From NCBI GenBank assembly GCA_023101725.1, contig JALJCO010012620.1:1-64000 (forward strand): 64,000 nucleotides of DNA. The letters are read 5' to 3'. The notes beneath the pieces were generated by a model, which made no database searches, was not told the origin of the DNA, and saw nothing but the letters and a program-made list of their open reading frames with translations. Source of the DNA: Atherinomorus stipes (lineage: Eukaryota > Chordata > Actinopteri > Atheriniformes > Atherinidae). Shown piece by piece: positions 45,441-56,025 of the stretch; the stretch's first letter is position 1; each line of letters begins with the position of its first letter. The position numbers and the translations under genes were made by a program.

Positions 45441-45885
45441 GAACGGGGGGGGGCTGTGTTCCTGGCTCATGATTCCTTCAGCACACTGTCACGTCTCCTC
45501 AGCCCCCCCCCCTCTGATCTCACCTGACAGCTTCAGATGCGTGTGCGTGCGTGCGTGTGTGTGCAGGCTTCATGCATTGTGCAGGCGGGGGCAGGTTGAG
45601 GGGGGCGGACAAACATCAGGATATGGATAGGGTCGAGTGGGAGGGGGCTGCAGGGAGACATGAGCGTGTGCACGTGGGTGTGTGTGTGAGTGTGTGGGCA
45701 TCTCTGTGTGTGTATTGATTTGTGTATTTGTGTGTGTGCCGTGGGCAGGGGGGGGGGTGATGGCGGTGCCTTCAGGCTCCTCCAGGCGTAAGAAGCAGTG
45801 AGCAGGTGGAGCACCCGCACTGCTTCTTCTGACGAGTCCCCGCCGTCTCCTATTTTGTCAGGACCCCTGGAGCGAAGACTGGGGA
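45441..45885. other. GT-rich and G-rich low-complexity spacer
   Basis: Short GTGTGCGT and TGTGTGTG runs at 45,540-45,565 and 45,665-45,740, and G or C runs at 45,446-45,453, 45,503-45,511 and 45,750-45,757. A minus-strand frame of 128 codons is low-complexity (HTHTHTH) and not a gene. Confidence 0.6.
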
Positions 45886-45922
45886 GCGCGCGCGCGTGTG
45901 TGTGTGTGTGCGCGCGCATGTG
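45886..45922. repeat. 37-bp alternating purine-pyrimidine tract (CG/TG), Z-DNA-prone
   Basis: GCGCGCGCGCGTG, TG dinucleotides, then CGCGCGCATGTG: perfect alternation of purine and pyrimidine with a CG core at both ends. Confidence 0.9.
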
Positions 45923-46011
45923 TCGGATGCGCTGTGATCATTAGGATTCACCGCGGCTCTGACAGCAGGCTGCGGAGCGGCGGACACAGCACATGTCCAC
46001 GGAGATACCCG

Positions 46012-46632
46012 GCTGGGTGACTGGTTCTGGTCCGGCCCGGCTGGGTGACTGGTTCTGCTCCGGACCGGGTTCTGCTCTGGACCGGCTGGGTGACTGGTTC
46101 TGGTCCGGCCCGGGTTCTGGTCTGGACCGGCTGGGTGACTGGTTCTGGTCCGGCCCGGCTGGGTGACTGGTTCTGGTCCGGACCGGCTGGGTGACTGGTT
46201 CTGCTCCGGCCCGGCTGGGTGACTGGTTCTGCTCCGGCCCGGCTGGGTGACTGGTTCTGCTCCGGACCGGGTTCTGCTCTGGACCGGCTGGGTGACTGGT
46301 TCTGGTCCGGCCCGGGTTCTGGTCTGGACCGGCTGGGTGACTGGTTCTGCTCCGGCCCGGCTGGGTGACTGGTTCTGCTCCGGACCGGGTTCTGCTCTGG
46401 ACCGGCTGGGTGACTGGTTCTGGTCCGGCCCGGGTTCTGGTCTGGACCGGCTGGGTGACTGGTTCTGCTCCGGCCCGGCTGGGTGACTGGTTCTGCTCCG
46501 GACCGGGTTCTGCTCTGGACCGGCTGGGTGACTGGTTCTGGTCCGGACCGGGTTCTGGTCCGGACCGGCTGGGTGACTGGTTCTGCTCCGGACCGGCTGG
46601 GTGACTGGTTCTGCTCCGGCCCGGCTGCTGGG
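46012..46632. repeat. GC-rich 28-bp minisatellite with 118-bp higher-order unit
   Basis: The basic unit contains GGGTGACTGGTTCTG and ends GCTCCGGCCCGGCT. Longer units have an extra GGGTTCTG-CTGGACCGGCT module. A composite of short and long units repeats with an exact 118-bp period at 46,247, 46,365 and 46,483. Frames on both strands stay open but are repeat-derived (TGSAPDRVLLWTGW and similar). Confidence 0.95.
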
Positions 46633-46954
46633 CACCGTGTCCGCTCAGATCCACGTCCTCCCGGTCACGGAGACTCGGGCGCGTGAGTCTCCACCACGAC
46701 TCGGACTCAAACAGCACCGTTTAGAAAATGTTAATAAAACAAAGAAATCCTGACGGAACAAAGTTCACAAACAGGGACGGAAAATACCGATATTTTTCCT
46801 GCTGATATGACGATATCAAAAGCTGGAAAAACCTGTCTGACAACATAGTGAAGCAAAATGATCAATACTCTTCTGATGATTACAGTCTCGCCAACAGTTT
46901 TAATGATTATTTTAACTCAGTTGGTGAAACGCTTTAAAAAATATCAAATCAAAA

Positions 46955-46973
46955 GGGGGGGGGGGGGGGGGGG
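46955..46973. repeat. G19 homopolymer inside the LINE relic
   Basis: Nineteen consecutive G residues interrupt the LINE linker region. The length may be unreliable in any read technology. Confidence 0.9.
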
Positions 46974-47153
46974 CTACGTACAAACACCTACAGATAAACA
47001 GGACGTTATTAAAATCATCACAAATATAAAAGATACTCATACTGCTGGGCAGATGATATCTGCAGTAAAATACTCAAACATTGTACATGAAATTGTGGAC
47101 CTTCGTGTCTGTTGTATAAATCTTTCTTTATCTCAGGGCATTGTACCAAAAAT

Positions 47154-47196
47154 CAGAATCAGAATCAGAATACTTTATTAATCCACAAAGGAAATT
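47154..47196 (-). mobile_element. 43-bp retroelement 3' scrap with 7-bp target duplication
   Basis: Flanked by CAAAAAT (47,147-47,153 and 47,197-47,203). The insert is CAGAATCAGAATCAGAATAC followed by a TTTATTAATCCACAAAGGA part, meaning the tail of a retroelement with TGATTC hexamers read on the minus strand. Removing it with one copy of the duplication restores the LINE frame across IVPKMIKIAK. The tail type is like that at 18,546. Confidence 0.88.
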
Positions 47197-48400
47197 CAAA
47201 AATGATTAAGATCGCTAAGATTTTACCCATTTTTACAGAATTATCGCCCTATATCCATCTTGCTTTTCTCTAAGGTATTTAAAAAAGTCGTATACAGACT
47301 GAGCAACTATCCAGACAAATGAAACACACTTAACCGTCACAATAAGGTTTCCGGAAGAACCACATGTATGGCAATTCTGATTTAACTGAAAAAATTATGA
47401 TAAAGGTGAATGTGGAATCAGCGTTTTCCTCGATTTATTAAAAGCGTTCGACACGATTGATCTTAACATTTTAATTGGTAAATTGCATCATTTTGGTGTC
47501 AGAGGAAATGCACTCGATTGGTTCAGGAGCTACCTGTTAGAAATAGAGCAGTAATAAATAATAGATATTCAGAACGTACAGAGGGTAGATGTGGAGTTCC
47601 CCAGGGCTCCATTTTAGGGCCGCTTCTTTTTATTCTACACTAATCTGTTTTTGTCACACAAAAATCCAAACAGTCTACAAAGTCTTTGTTGACAATTGGT
47701 TTAAATGCAATAAACTGTCTTTGAATATAAATAAAAGCAAACTTATTATATTTCGTTCAAACAGAAGCCGTATAAATATAGCAAATATACAAATATACAT
47801 AAATGATAATCCTATTGAGAGAGTAGATAATATTACATTTATATCTGGGTGAATTTTTGCTCTTCAAAACACAAATAGAGTATCTAAGTGGCAAACTCTC
47901 CAAATATGTGGGCTTTTTCTCAAATGAAGACTTTGCCTTCCTCTTGAAGCCCTCTTAACCCGGACGCAGACTCTGTTTGAACCACATCTAATCTACAGTA
48001 ACCCCATTTGGTGGAATACGTCCCAGTTACTCAGGAAATCTTCAGATTTTACAGAAGAAAGTTATACGTATTATTACTGTGGAGCTCCTCCCATCCTCTC
48101 TTTTATAGGCTAAAGATTCTGAAACTCAAGGAGTGCAAAAATGTACAAAATGCTTGTATGATGCATAATGTAGTAACTTGTTCCAGTGACCTCTCCTTCC
48201 CATGAGCACGACACGAGACGGAAATATTCAAGAGGCAAGAAACGAAAACTAGAATGCAGCAGCCTGAGTGTAACATGTAGGCCCAGAGATCTGGAACATC
48301 GGCAGCTCTTTTAAAAAATTACAGTCTTTAAATATGTTTAAAAAGCTCTTAAAACAGCAATTCCTGCTACATTATGTATAAATTATGATTCAGCCCTGAA

Positions 48401-48798
48401 AATGAAATTTTTGCACTAAATGATCTGATGTGTACAGAAACTGGAGTATTTATTTCAAACAATGTGGAAGGTACAATATTGAGTGTGTGTAAAAACAGCG
48501 TCTGATTGGTTAAATATCGGTTACATATCGATGGGGTGGCCGATGTCCAATACTCAGTTTAAGGCCAATATAGGTTGATACCGATAGGGGGTACACCAGA
48601 CAAATTTATAAAATTTACTAAAAAACCCACTGAAACTAAAAAAAAAACTAATATAAAATTAAACATTTTCCAAAAGAAAAAAAAACTAATAAAAACTAGC
48701 GAACCTGCTCTGAAAACTTACTGAATTGAAAAACAAAAAGTCAAAACTAAATAAAAACTGAAACTAGTTGAAAATCTGAAACTATGATAACCTTGATA
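48401..48798. other. AT-rich spacer with hAT-like relic
   Basis: The segment at about 48,515-48,595 has ATATCGGTTACATATCGATG and GGCCAATATAGGTTGATACC, the vocabulary of the hAT-like MITE at 15,794. It is followed by an A-rich AAACTAATAAAAACTAG-type stretch. No gene. Confidence 0.5.
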
Positions 48799-49807
48799 TC
48801 TGAACCTGAATCTGAGAATCTGAGACTGAATCTGAGAATCTGAGACTGAATCTGAGAATCTGAGACTGAATCTGAGAATCTGAGACTGAATCTGAGAATC
48901 TGAGACTGAATCTGAGAATCTGAGACTGAATCTGAGACTGAATCTGAGAATCTGAGACTGAATCTGAGAATCTGAGACTGAATCTGAGAGACTGAATCTG
49001 AGAGACTGAATCTGAGACTGAATCTGAGAATCTGAGACTGAATCTGAGAGACTGAATCTGAGACTGAATCTGAGAATCTGAGACTGAATCTGAGAGACTG
49101 AATCTGAGAATCTGAGACTGAATCTGAGAATCTGAGACTGAATCTGAGAATCTGAGACTGAATCTGAGACTGAATCTGAGAATCTGAGACTGAATCTGAG
49201 ACTGAATCTGAGAATCTGAGACTGAATCTGAGACTGAATCTGAGAATCTGAGACTGAATCTGAGACTGAATCTGAGAATCTGAGACTGAATCTGAGAATC
49301 TGAGACTGAGAATCTGAGACTGAATCTGAGAATCTGAGACTGAATCTGAGAGACTGAATCTGAGAATCTGAGACTGAATCTGAGAATCTGAGACTGAATC
49401 TGAGAATCTGAGACTGAGAATCTGAGACTGAATCTGAGAATCTGAGACTGAATCTGAGACTGAATCTGAGAATCTGAGACTGAATCTAAGAGACTGAATC
49501 TGAGACTGAATCTGAGAGACTGAATCTGAGAATCTGAGACTGAATCTGAGAATCTGAGACTGAATCTGAGAATCTAAGACTGAATCTGAGAATCTGAGAC
49601 TGAATCTGAGACTGAATCTGAGAATCTGAGACTGAATCTGAGAATCTGAGACTGAATCTGAGAGACTGAATCTGAGAATCTGAGACTGAATCTGAGAATC
49701 TGAGACTGAATCTGAGAATCTGAGACTGAATCTGAGAATCTGAGACTGAGAATCTGAGACTGAATCTGAGAATCTGAGACTGAATCTGAGAATCTGAGAC
49801 TGAATCT
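48799..49807. repeat. Modular minisatellite built of 8-, 12- and 14-bp pieces
   Basis: Made from GAATCTGA, GAATCTGAGACT and GAATCTGAGAGACT blocks; the commonest compound is 20 bp (8+12). Block order varies along about 1 kb. It starts after AACCTGAATCTGAG and stops at GAATCTTCC (49,807). Confidence 0.96.
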
Positions 49808-50974
49808 TCCTCTCTGTGCTCTTTTAAGCCCCATAATCTTCCTGACCTGTTGCTTAATAACCATCAGGAAGGTTTCTGGATAAATGTGTATTTATTTTGA
49901 TGTTTTCTGTCGTTGATTGTGGATAAAATGAGCTGTGAGAATCTTTGTATTTGCTTTGTTTCGTATTTTTCTCGTGGTTGGAAAACATCTGCAGACGTCT
50001 CGTCTTCATCAGGAGAATCCAGAGCGGAAAAGCTGCACGCTGGTGATCTGTGTGCTGGATATTTGGGGAATAAATTCCAGGAAGTGTTGTTTGCTGTTGT
50101 AACTCCTGAGAAAGGGCGGAGTGTGTGTGTGTGGGGGGGGGGTGACTATCCTAAGTCTATAAGTGGCTCAGGTGGTGAAGAAAGGATGTCCTAATAATAG
50201 CCCCCTGTCTCCACGCTGGTCCACGGCTGCAGCCGTATCGATCCTGCCTCCATCCTCGCCATCGTTATGGAGCAGAGAGTTTGGATCTCTCCACCCTGAG
50301 CGGGACGAAGCGGGACGCCCTGGGGGAGGCAGCGGCCGCTTTTAATTGTTTGTAGTGTTAGTTGGCCACACTGGAGGCGAGCTCTCGGGGGACGAGCCTC
50401 GAGCCGGGGTCCTGACCTCGCTACTCACACAAACACCGATGACAATGTGGAGGTTTTAATTCCCACATAAACAGCCGAGCACCGGCTGAACTCCAGCAGC
50501 GCTATAACGAGGGAACGTCCCCGACCTTCCAGCTTTCACGCCTCATCACCAGCAGTCACGTCTGCCCATGCAGGAGGGGCCTCACGTACCCCCCATGTTC
50601 GTTCCTCCAAGATTCCTCATAGATGATGAAATATTCACTTTTTTACATTAAAATTGTTTTACTAAAACTGCTCCACAGGAGGAGACTTGTTAAAGGAGCA
50701 TTCCACCACAGAATGATGTAACTTTATCTTCCACCCCCCCTCATGCTGAGAAAGACTCTGCAGCACTTTTTTAATATCTCAAATGCAGCCGGCGATCAGG
50801 AAGGCTTCTCGTTTCCCCCCAACTTTCATATAATGGAGTTCACCGGGGTCCGAGCCAAAAAGGTCCATAAAAGTCCACAAAAACATGTCAATATTCCTCC
50901 ATACTGCTCGTCCAACGTAATCCACGTGTCCTGAGTGGCAATAATTTAGTGAAAAGGAATTTATGAAGAAATTT
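49808..50974. other. Complex unique DNA, no gene confirmed
   Basis: Mixed sequence. A frame of 93 codons on the plus strand (49,913-50,194) and one at 50,743-50,934 lack recognisable domains. The stretch 50,200-50,560 is GC-richer and complex. Confidence 0.4.
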
Positions 50975-51235
50975 TAAAAAAAAAAAAATAAAAAAATAAT
51001 AAAAAATAAATAATACATAAATAATACATAATATCTCAGCGCGGACGCTATATGAAAATAAGGAAGGGGGAGAGAGATGTTTTTTCTTTTTTTTTTTCTT
51101 TTTTTTTTAAATCAACATAACTTATCCTCTTTTTTTTTATTTTTATCTTTTAAAAGAAAATTTTTTTATTTAATAGGAAAATTTTAAAAAAAATAAAAAA
51201 AAAGAAAAAAGAAATTAGAAAATAATTAATATACA
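50975..51235. repeat. A/T-only low-complexity region with T-to-A strand switch
   Basis: A-rich (50,975-51,030), then T-rich (51,078-51,150), then A-rich again (51,155-51,232); the T-rich and following A-rich parts are roughly complementary and could fold. Confidence 0.85.
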
Positions 51236-51640
51236 ATGATTTCTGGGGGGGTCAAAGATTGGTGGGGGGCTGGCGACGGGCTAAGGGGTGGAAAGTTACC
51301 CTCCAAAAACAAGTGCTTCCTAACAACTAGTTGCCTGGGTTTTCGTCCGTTCACATCACGTCTCATTTTCAGTGACGACGCTCGTATCGTTTTCACGTCA
51401 AAAACGCTCAAATTCAATTTTTTCAACTTGAGCGAACAGGCAAAATACGCCCTATTCGCACGAATATGACGCCTCATTCACGTGAGTCAGACGTGTTCGG
51501 GGCTTATCGCGCCGCGCCAAGCTAACGCGTGTCTGTTCGTGTCTGTGCATTGACTTAGCATGTAATTCATTCGCACGAATGAATTTATTTGCGTCCGGCG
51601 TGAACACAGGGTTAGTAAATCTGGACCTCTGTCGTATGTA
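51236..51640. other. Possible transposon-derived segment
   Basis: Overlapping frames on both strands (minus 51,226-51,477; plus 51,236-51,469) without recognised domains. TTATTTGCGTCCGGCGTGAA (51,586-51,605), with repeated TTCGCACGAAT words and CpG-rich GCGCCGCGCC, resembles the ends of fish DNA transposons. No transposase seen. Confidence 0.3.
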
Positions 51641-52756
51641 AAGTCCACAAAAAGACATTTCTGCAGCATTTCTGGTTGAAATCTCCACATCTTCGCTGCT
51701 GACCGAGCGTCTGCATGACGAGGTTGGATACAGAAAACATCCCAAAATGCTTTTCACCTCCAAAAAGCAGCAGCACACATTCATAATGGAGCAGCTTCAC
51801 CTCGTCTTTGTGACGAGTCTGCCTGGTTCTTAATTACGTACACGTGAGAGCTTCCATTCGTCATAAATGATCTTTGATTTTTGCTAAAGTGCCTTTTAAT
51901 AGTTTGTGAGACGGTAATGATTCGTACCAGTTAGAACCCAAATGGACTCATAAAGAACATCTTAAATCTTTTCTGCACTTCAGTTTTTTCCTCCTCATTT
52001 GCAGAAGTGGATGTTTTATCCTTTGATCTACGGTACATTAAAGTAATACCGATGGTTTGAAAAACCATTAGATGGCCTTTTGCAGGGCAGTAGGTCTCTT
52101 CTAAAAGCACAATGAACCTCTGTACAGATCAGGTTAGAAACTTAGTTAAAGGCACAATAACACACGGTCTGAAATTAGTCTTAAATGGTGTTAGCCCTCA
52201 AATAAGAGCGTTGACTCCTGACCCGCGCTGCTGCAGTCCAATTACTCCGACCGCTTCTTTCCTGCGTTCGGCTGTTTGGAGCCAGACGGCAAATTCTCAG
52301 AATCCGTCCAGTAAAATATTCTCATGCTGTATCTTTTGTCTTCCCGTCTCTCCGTCCGTCCGTCTGTCCGTCAGCGTGGCAGGTCTTGTTGAAGAAAGAG
52401 CGGGTCATCTCCCTGACAGAGCTCAACTGGTAGTTATGGCAGCCTCGCCACGGCTGGCTGGCTGCACAGCCACCGGGAGACAGCCCATCATCAAGCCTGT
52501 CCTCCCCCCCCCACCGCACACACGCCTCCGTGTTCATGCATCCGCCACCATAAACACAACATGCACCTGCAATCAGAAAGCCCACAGAAAGTTAGAAGTT
52601 CATTAGGACAGACAAGCGAGCATGTTCGCTCACCGTGTTTGCAGCTTTTTCCTCAGAGGCTCTGAGATTCTGCTGAGCTGAAATAAACATCCGTTCGCTT
52701 AAACACACGCATGTCCCAATAATACTCTGGATTAGCAGGAGCTTTCATCGATCAGG
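51641..52756. other. Complex unique DNA, possible conserved non-coding element
   Basis: The stretch 51,870-52,330 is AT-rich but complex (for example AAGTGCCTTTTAATAG and AAAAACCATTAGATGGCC) with no repeats. It is followed by CCGTCCGTCTGTCCGTC at 52,352. A 164-codon plus-strand frame (52,112-52,606) overlaps a minus-strand frame, and neither shows a domain. Confidence 0.3.
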
Positions 52757-53800
52757 GTTCCCACACGTCCTGGAAAGCCTGGAAAGCCTGGAAAACCTGG
52801 AAAATTAACATTTCTACAGTCATGGAATACACATGGAAATTAGAAAGAGTAAAATGTTCTGGAAAATAGTTTTCCTCCCTCTCATCTCCGCTTCGTCATC
52901 AATTCGTCTCCGCTTCGTCTCCGCTTCGTCTCCGTTTCGTCATCACTTCGTCTCCGTTTCGTCTCCGCTTCGTCTCCACTTCTTCGTCTCCGCTTCGTGT
53001 CCGCTTCGCCTCCGCTTCGCCTCCACTTCTTCGCCTCCGCTTCGCCTCCGCTTCGTCGCCGCTTCGTCGCCGCTTCGTCGCCGCTTCGCCTCCGCTTCCT
53101 CTCCGCTTCGCCGCCACTTCGTCGCCGCTTCGTCGCCGCTTCGCCTCCGCTTCCTCTCCGCTTCCTCTCCGCTTCGCCGCCGCTTCGCCGCCACTTCGCC
53201 GCCGCTTCTTCTCCGCTTCGCCGCCGCTTCTTCTCCGCTTCGCCTCCGCTTCGCCGCCGCTTCTTCTCCGCTTCGCCTCCGCTTCGCCGCCGCTTCGCCT
53301 CCGCTTCGTCGCCGCTTCGTCGCTGCTTCGCCTCCGCTTCCTCTCCGCTTCCTCTCCGCTTCGCCTCCGCTTCGCCGCCGCTTCGCCGCCACTTCGCCGC
53401 CGCTTCTTCTCCGCTTCGCCTCCGCTTCGCCGCCGCTTCTTCTCCGCTTCGCCGCTGCTTCTTCTCCGCTTCGCCTCCGCTTCGCCGCCGCTTCGCCTCC
53501 GCTTCGTCGCCGCTTCGTCGCCGCTTCGACGCCGCTTCGCCGCCGCTTCGCCGCCGCTTCGTCGCTGCTTCATCGCTGCTTCGTCGCTTCGTCTCCACTT
53601 CTTCGTCACCGCTTCGTTTCTGTACAAAATATCAGCTCCAACTGTAGAACACGTCTCCAAAAGCTTCGGGGGAGTTCATTAGTCTACGTTGTGAAAACTT
53701 GATTCATACTGTAGCAGCTGGAAAAGTCCTGAAAATGTCCTGGAAAAGTCCTGGAAAAGTCCTGGAAAACAACTTTCAGAATAGAGTGGGAACCCTGATT
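52757..53800 (-). mobile_element. Dispersed TTCCCAC/CTGGAAA-type repeat hosting an 11-bp array
   Basis: The left part (52,757-52,880) has GGGTTCCCACACGTCCTGGA and repeated CCTGGAAA. The right part (53,700-53,800), in reverse complement, reads CAGGGTTCCCACTCTATTCT, then CTTTTCCAGGACTTTTCCAG, GCTGCTACAGTATGAATCAAG and TTTTCACAACGTAGAC. That matches the flank of the array at 30,462 almost word for word, but on the opposite strand. The element family is known only by its appearance; ends are unclear. Confidence 0.7.
52887..53618 (-). repeat. 11-bp minisatellite, about 66 copies, very CpG-rich
   Basis: On the minus strand the unit is GACGAAGC/GGCGAAGC plus three bases (GGC, GGA, AGT, AGC); on the plus strand it reads CGCTTCGTC or CGCTTCGCC. 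Two to three CpGs per 11 bp give roughly 150 CpGs in 0.73 kb. It is the sister array of 30,462-31,209. Frames of 216-289 codons on either strand are repeat effects. Confidence 0.95.
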
Positions 53801-53879
53801 ATTATGTTTTATTTATTTATTGATTTGTTTGTTTTTCTTTGTAAATGTTACGTCATTAAATTTACAAGCTGGACCTGAC

Positions 53880-53936
53880 GAGGGAAAGGAGAAAAAGAGA
53901 GAGAGAAGAAGAGAGAGAAGAAGAGAGAAGAAGAGA
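53880..53936. repeat. 57-nt homopurine tract (GA-rich)
   Basis: Only A and G from 53,880 to 53,936 (GAGGGAAAGGAG, then AGAGAGAGAAGAAG repeats). The pyrimidine strand is the complement; such a tract can form triplex DNA. Confidence 0.9.
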
Positions 53937-55169
53937 TAGCTGCTGCAGCTGTAAGACAACAAAATGCCACCTGTAATGTCTTCAACGGAAACAAAGCTGA
54001 CGATCAACATTCGTGAAATAACATCTACATACGTGAAACATTTTAAAGATGATCGGAGCGACGTTGAGGCCACGCGGTGACGGTTGTGTTTGCACGTTAG
54101 CACAGCTCGTTGCTATTCGGCTAAAGTTCTTAATGACGAATGTTTGTTGTGAAAGATGAATATCCTGAAGCTGTCTGCAAACATTTCAGTGCTGCAGACT
54201 GAACGTGAGCATGTCTGGTTTTCTTCCTGCTGTCACAGTTTCCATCTCCTCACAAACGAAGAAAGGAAGAAACTCCAGCAGGAAAAAGAAGCTTAAGTCC
54301 AGCAGTTATTCTACAAAGCTAACAGTGTTTTAATCTTCTTCGCCACTTAATGTCCCATTTAAACGTTCTGCAGCCTTCAAATATGAATCATGAATATGTG
54401 CAGCCAGAAGAGTCTATTAGGATACATCACTGCGCTCGCAGGGGACCACTTTCTGCATCTCTGGATCACAGCTCCAGTGTGGAGAGGGAGACATGACTTC
54501 ATGTGTCTTGTGATGTAAGTATTATTACAATTCATGAAATTCAAACACTTATGGCAGGGCCATTAATTTGAAGCATAAGCCATTGGGATGAGATTTAGAG
54601 CGGAGTTAAGGGCGATCACGCCATTAAAGACCTGGAGGAAGACGGAGAGAGATAAGCGCTCCGAGCTGCAGCAGTGAGTTTCCTCCTGTTTAATATTTCT
54701 GTTTCCCGCTCTCGGGTCAGCGTTGCAGACATTTCTGTCAGAATTAGACGGGAAATTGTTGCATTGTGAAGGATTACTAGTTAAAACATAACCCCTGCCT
54801 TTGGCCTGGGCTCCCTCTCCGGGTACATGGAGAAGTGCTGAATTTTGCATGAGAGGCCGAGCGTATAGCAACTGGAACCCTATGGTGTTGTTTACTGATG
54901 CTTCCTCCAGGCGTGTGGGTCCACGCAGCCCATCCTGATAAGAGCGCGAGCAGCTGAGACCTGTCTCCCGCCGCTGCTGTGTGATGGTCTCGTTATACAG
55001 CAGAGCATGAAGAAGCAGCGGGCAGAGGTCAGGACATGCACACGCACTTCTCTGCTTCAAAATGACCAATCAGGAAGTGCGCTCCCAGACAATGTTGATT
55101 TCTCACAAACAGCTGCTGCAAATTGACATGTGACTCACAGCAGAAACAAACCGGGCAGCTCGGCGGCAT
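53937..55169. other. Complex unique DNA, possible conserved non-coding element
   Basis: The segment 54,360-55,030 is complex with regulatory-like words (GGCCATTAATTTGAAGC at 54,559, CGCCATTAAAGACC at 54,620). A 168-codon minus-strand frame (54,563-55,069) lies in it but has no domain, a biased composition and no splice context, so I read it as chance. Confidence 0.35.
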
Positions 55170-55440
55170 GGAAGTGTGCTCGTCTGAGACTGGGAGACCT
55201 GCATTTTACTGTGGAAGTGTGCTCGTCTGAGACTGGGAGACCTGCATTTTACTGTGGAAGTGTGCTCGTCTGAGACTGGGAGACCTGCATTTTACTGTGG
55301 AAGTGTGCTCGTCTGAGACTGGGAGACCTGCATTTTACTGTGGAAGTGTGCTCGTCTGAGACTGGGAGACCTGCATTTTACTGTGGAAGTGTGTGGAGGG
55401 GAAGCTGCTGGTCTCAGACTGGGAAACCTGCATTTTACTG
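55170..55440. repeat. 43-bp tandem repeat, five clean copies plus one diverged
   Basis: Copies starting GGAAGTGTGCTCGTCTGAGA at 55,170, 55,213, 55,256, 55,299 and 55,342 are essentially identical. A sixth from 55,385 is longer and diverged (GTGTGGAGGGGAAGCTGCTG). The near identity implies recent amplification. Confidence 0.96.
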
Positions 55441-55583
55441 GTTTGGTCCCGTTTGCTACTGTTTAGCAGCAACGCTACGTTTTTTATTTAAGTTATTTAC
55501 CGATAAACAGATGTTCAACTATTTATTTCTGATTTCTGATCTGTGCCGACAACTGAGAGGATGTATCTGTGATATTCTGAGAG

Positions 55584-56025
55584 ATACTACCATATATCAG
55601 ATACTAGCATGTATCAGATACTAGCATATATCAGATACTACCATGTATCAGATACTAGCATATATCAGATACTACCATGTATCAGATACTAGCATATATC
55701 AGATACTACCATGTATCACATACTAGCATATATCAGATACTACCATATATCAGATACTACCATGTATCAGATACTACCATATATCAGATACTACCATGTA
55801 TCAGATACTTACATGTATCAGACACTAGCATATATCAGATACTACCATGTATCAGATACTACCATGTATCAGATACTACCATATATCAGATACTACCATG
55901 TATCAGATACTTACATGTATCAGACACTAGCATATATCAGATACTACCATGTATCAGATACTTACATGTATCAGACACTACCATCTATCAGATACTACCA
56001 TGTATCAGATACATGTATCAGATAG
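55584..56025. repeat. 17-bp minisatellite, about 26 copies, same unit as 23,868-25,339
   Basis: Units are ATCAGATACTA(C/G)CAT followed by GT or AT, with TTACATGT variants. The 13-base core ATCAGATACTAGC matches the array 30 kb upstream; here ACCATGT-type units predominate and AGGT endings are absent. It runs straight into the 11-bp array with GTATCAGATAGTACTGATG. Confidence 0.95.

Larger units (their letters stand above)
46845..48400 (+). pseudogene. LINE (CR1/L2/jockey-like) relic, internally deleted
   Basis: Reading along the plus strand: a linker segment NDYFNSVGETL (about 46,900-46,932), a G19 run, SGHCTK/KMIKIAK around a small insertion, RPISIL-like sequence near 47,245, then LLKAFDTID (about 47,435-47,462), the [16 protein letters not shown] segment (about 47,490-47,537) and GVPQGSILGPLLF (about 47,593-47,630). 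The FADD catalytic block that should follow is missing: WFKCNKLSLNINKSK starts at about 47,700, so roughly 100-150 bp are deleted. Several frameshifts and stops. Same general class as the fragment at 41,983. Confidence 0.85.

Noticed and set aside
45533..45919. 128-codon minus-strand frame
   Set aside because: Dominated by HTHTH from GT-rich low-complexity DNA.
54563..55069. 168-codon minus-strand frame as an exon
   Set aside because: No domain, unnatural composition and no splice signals; the DNA looks more like non-coding regulatory sequence.
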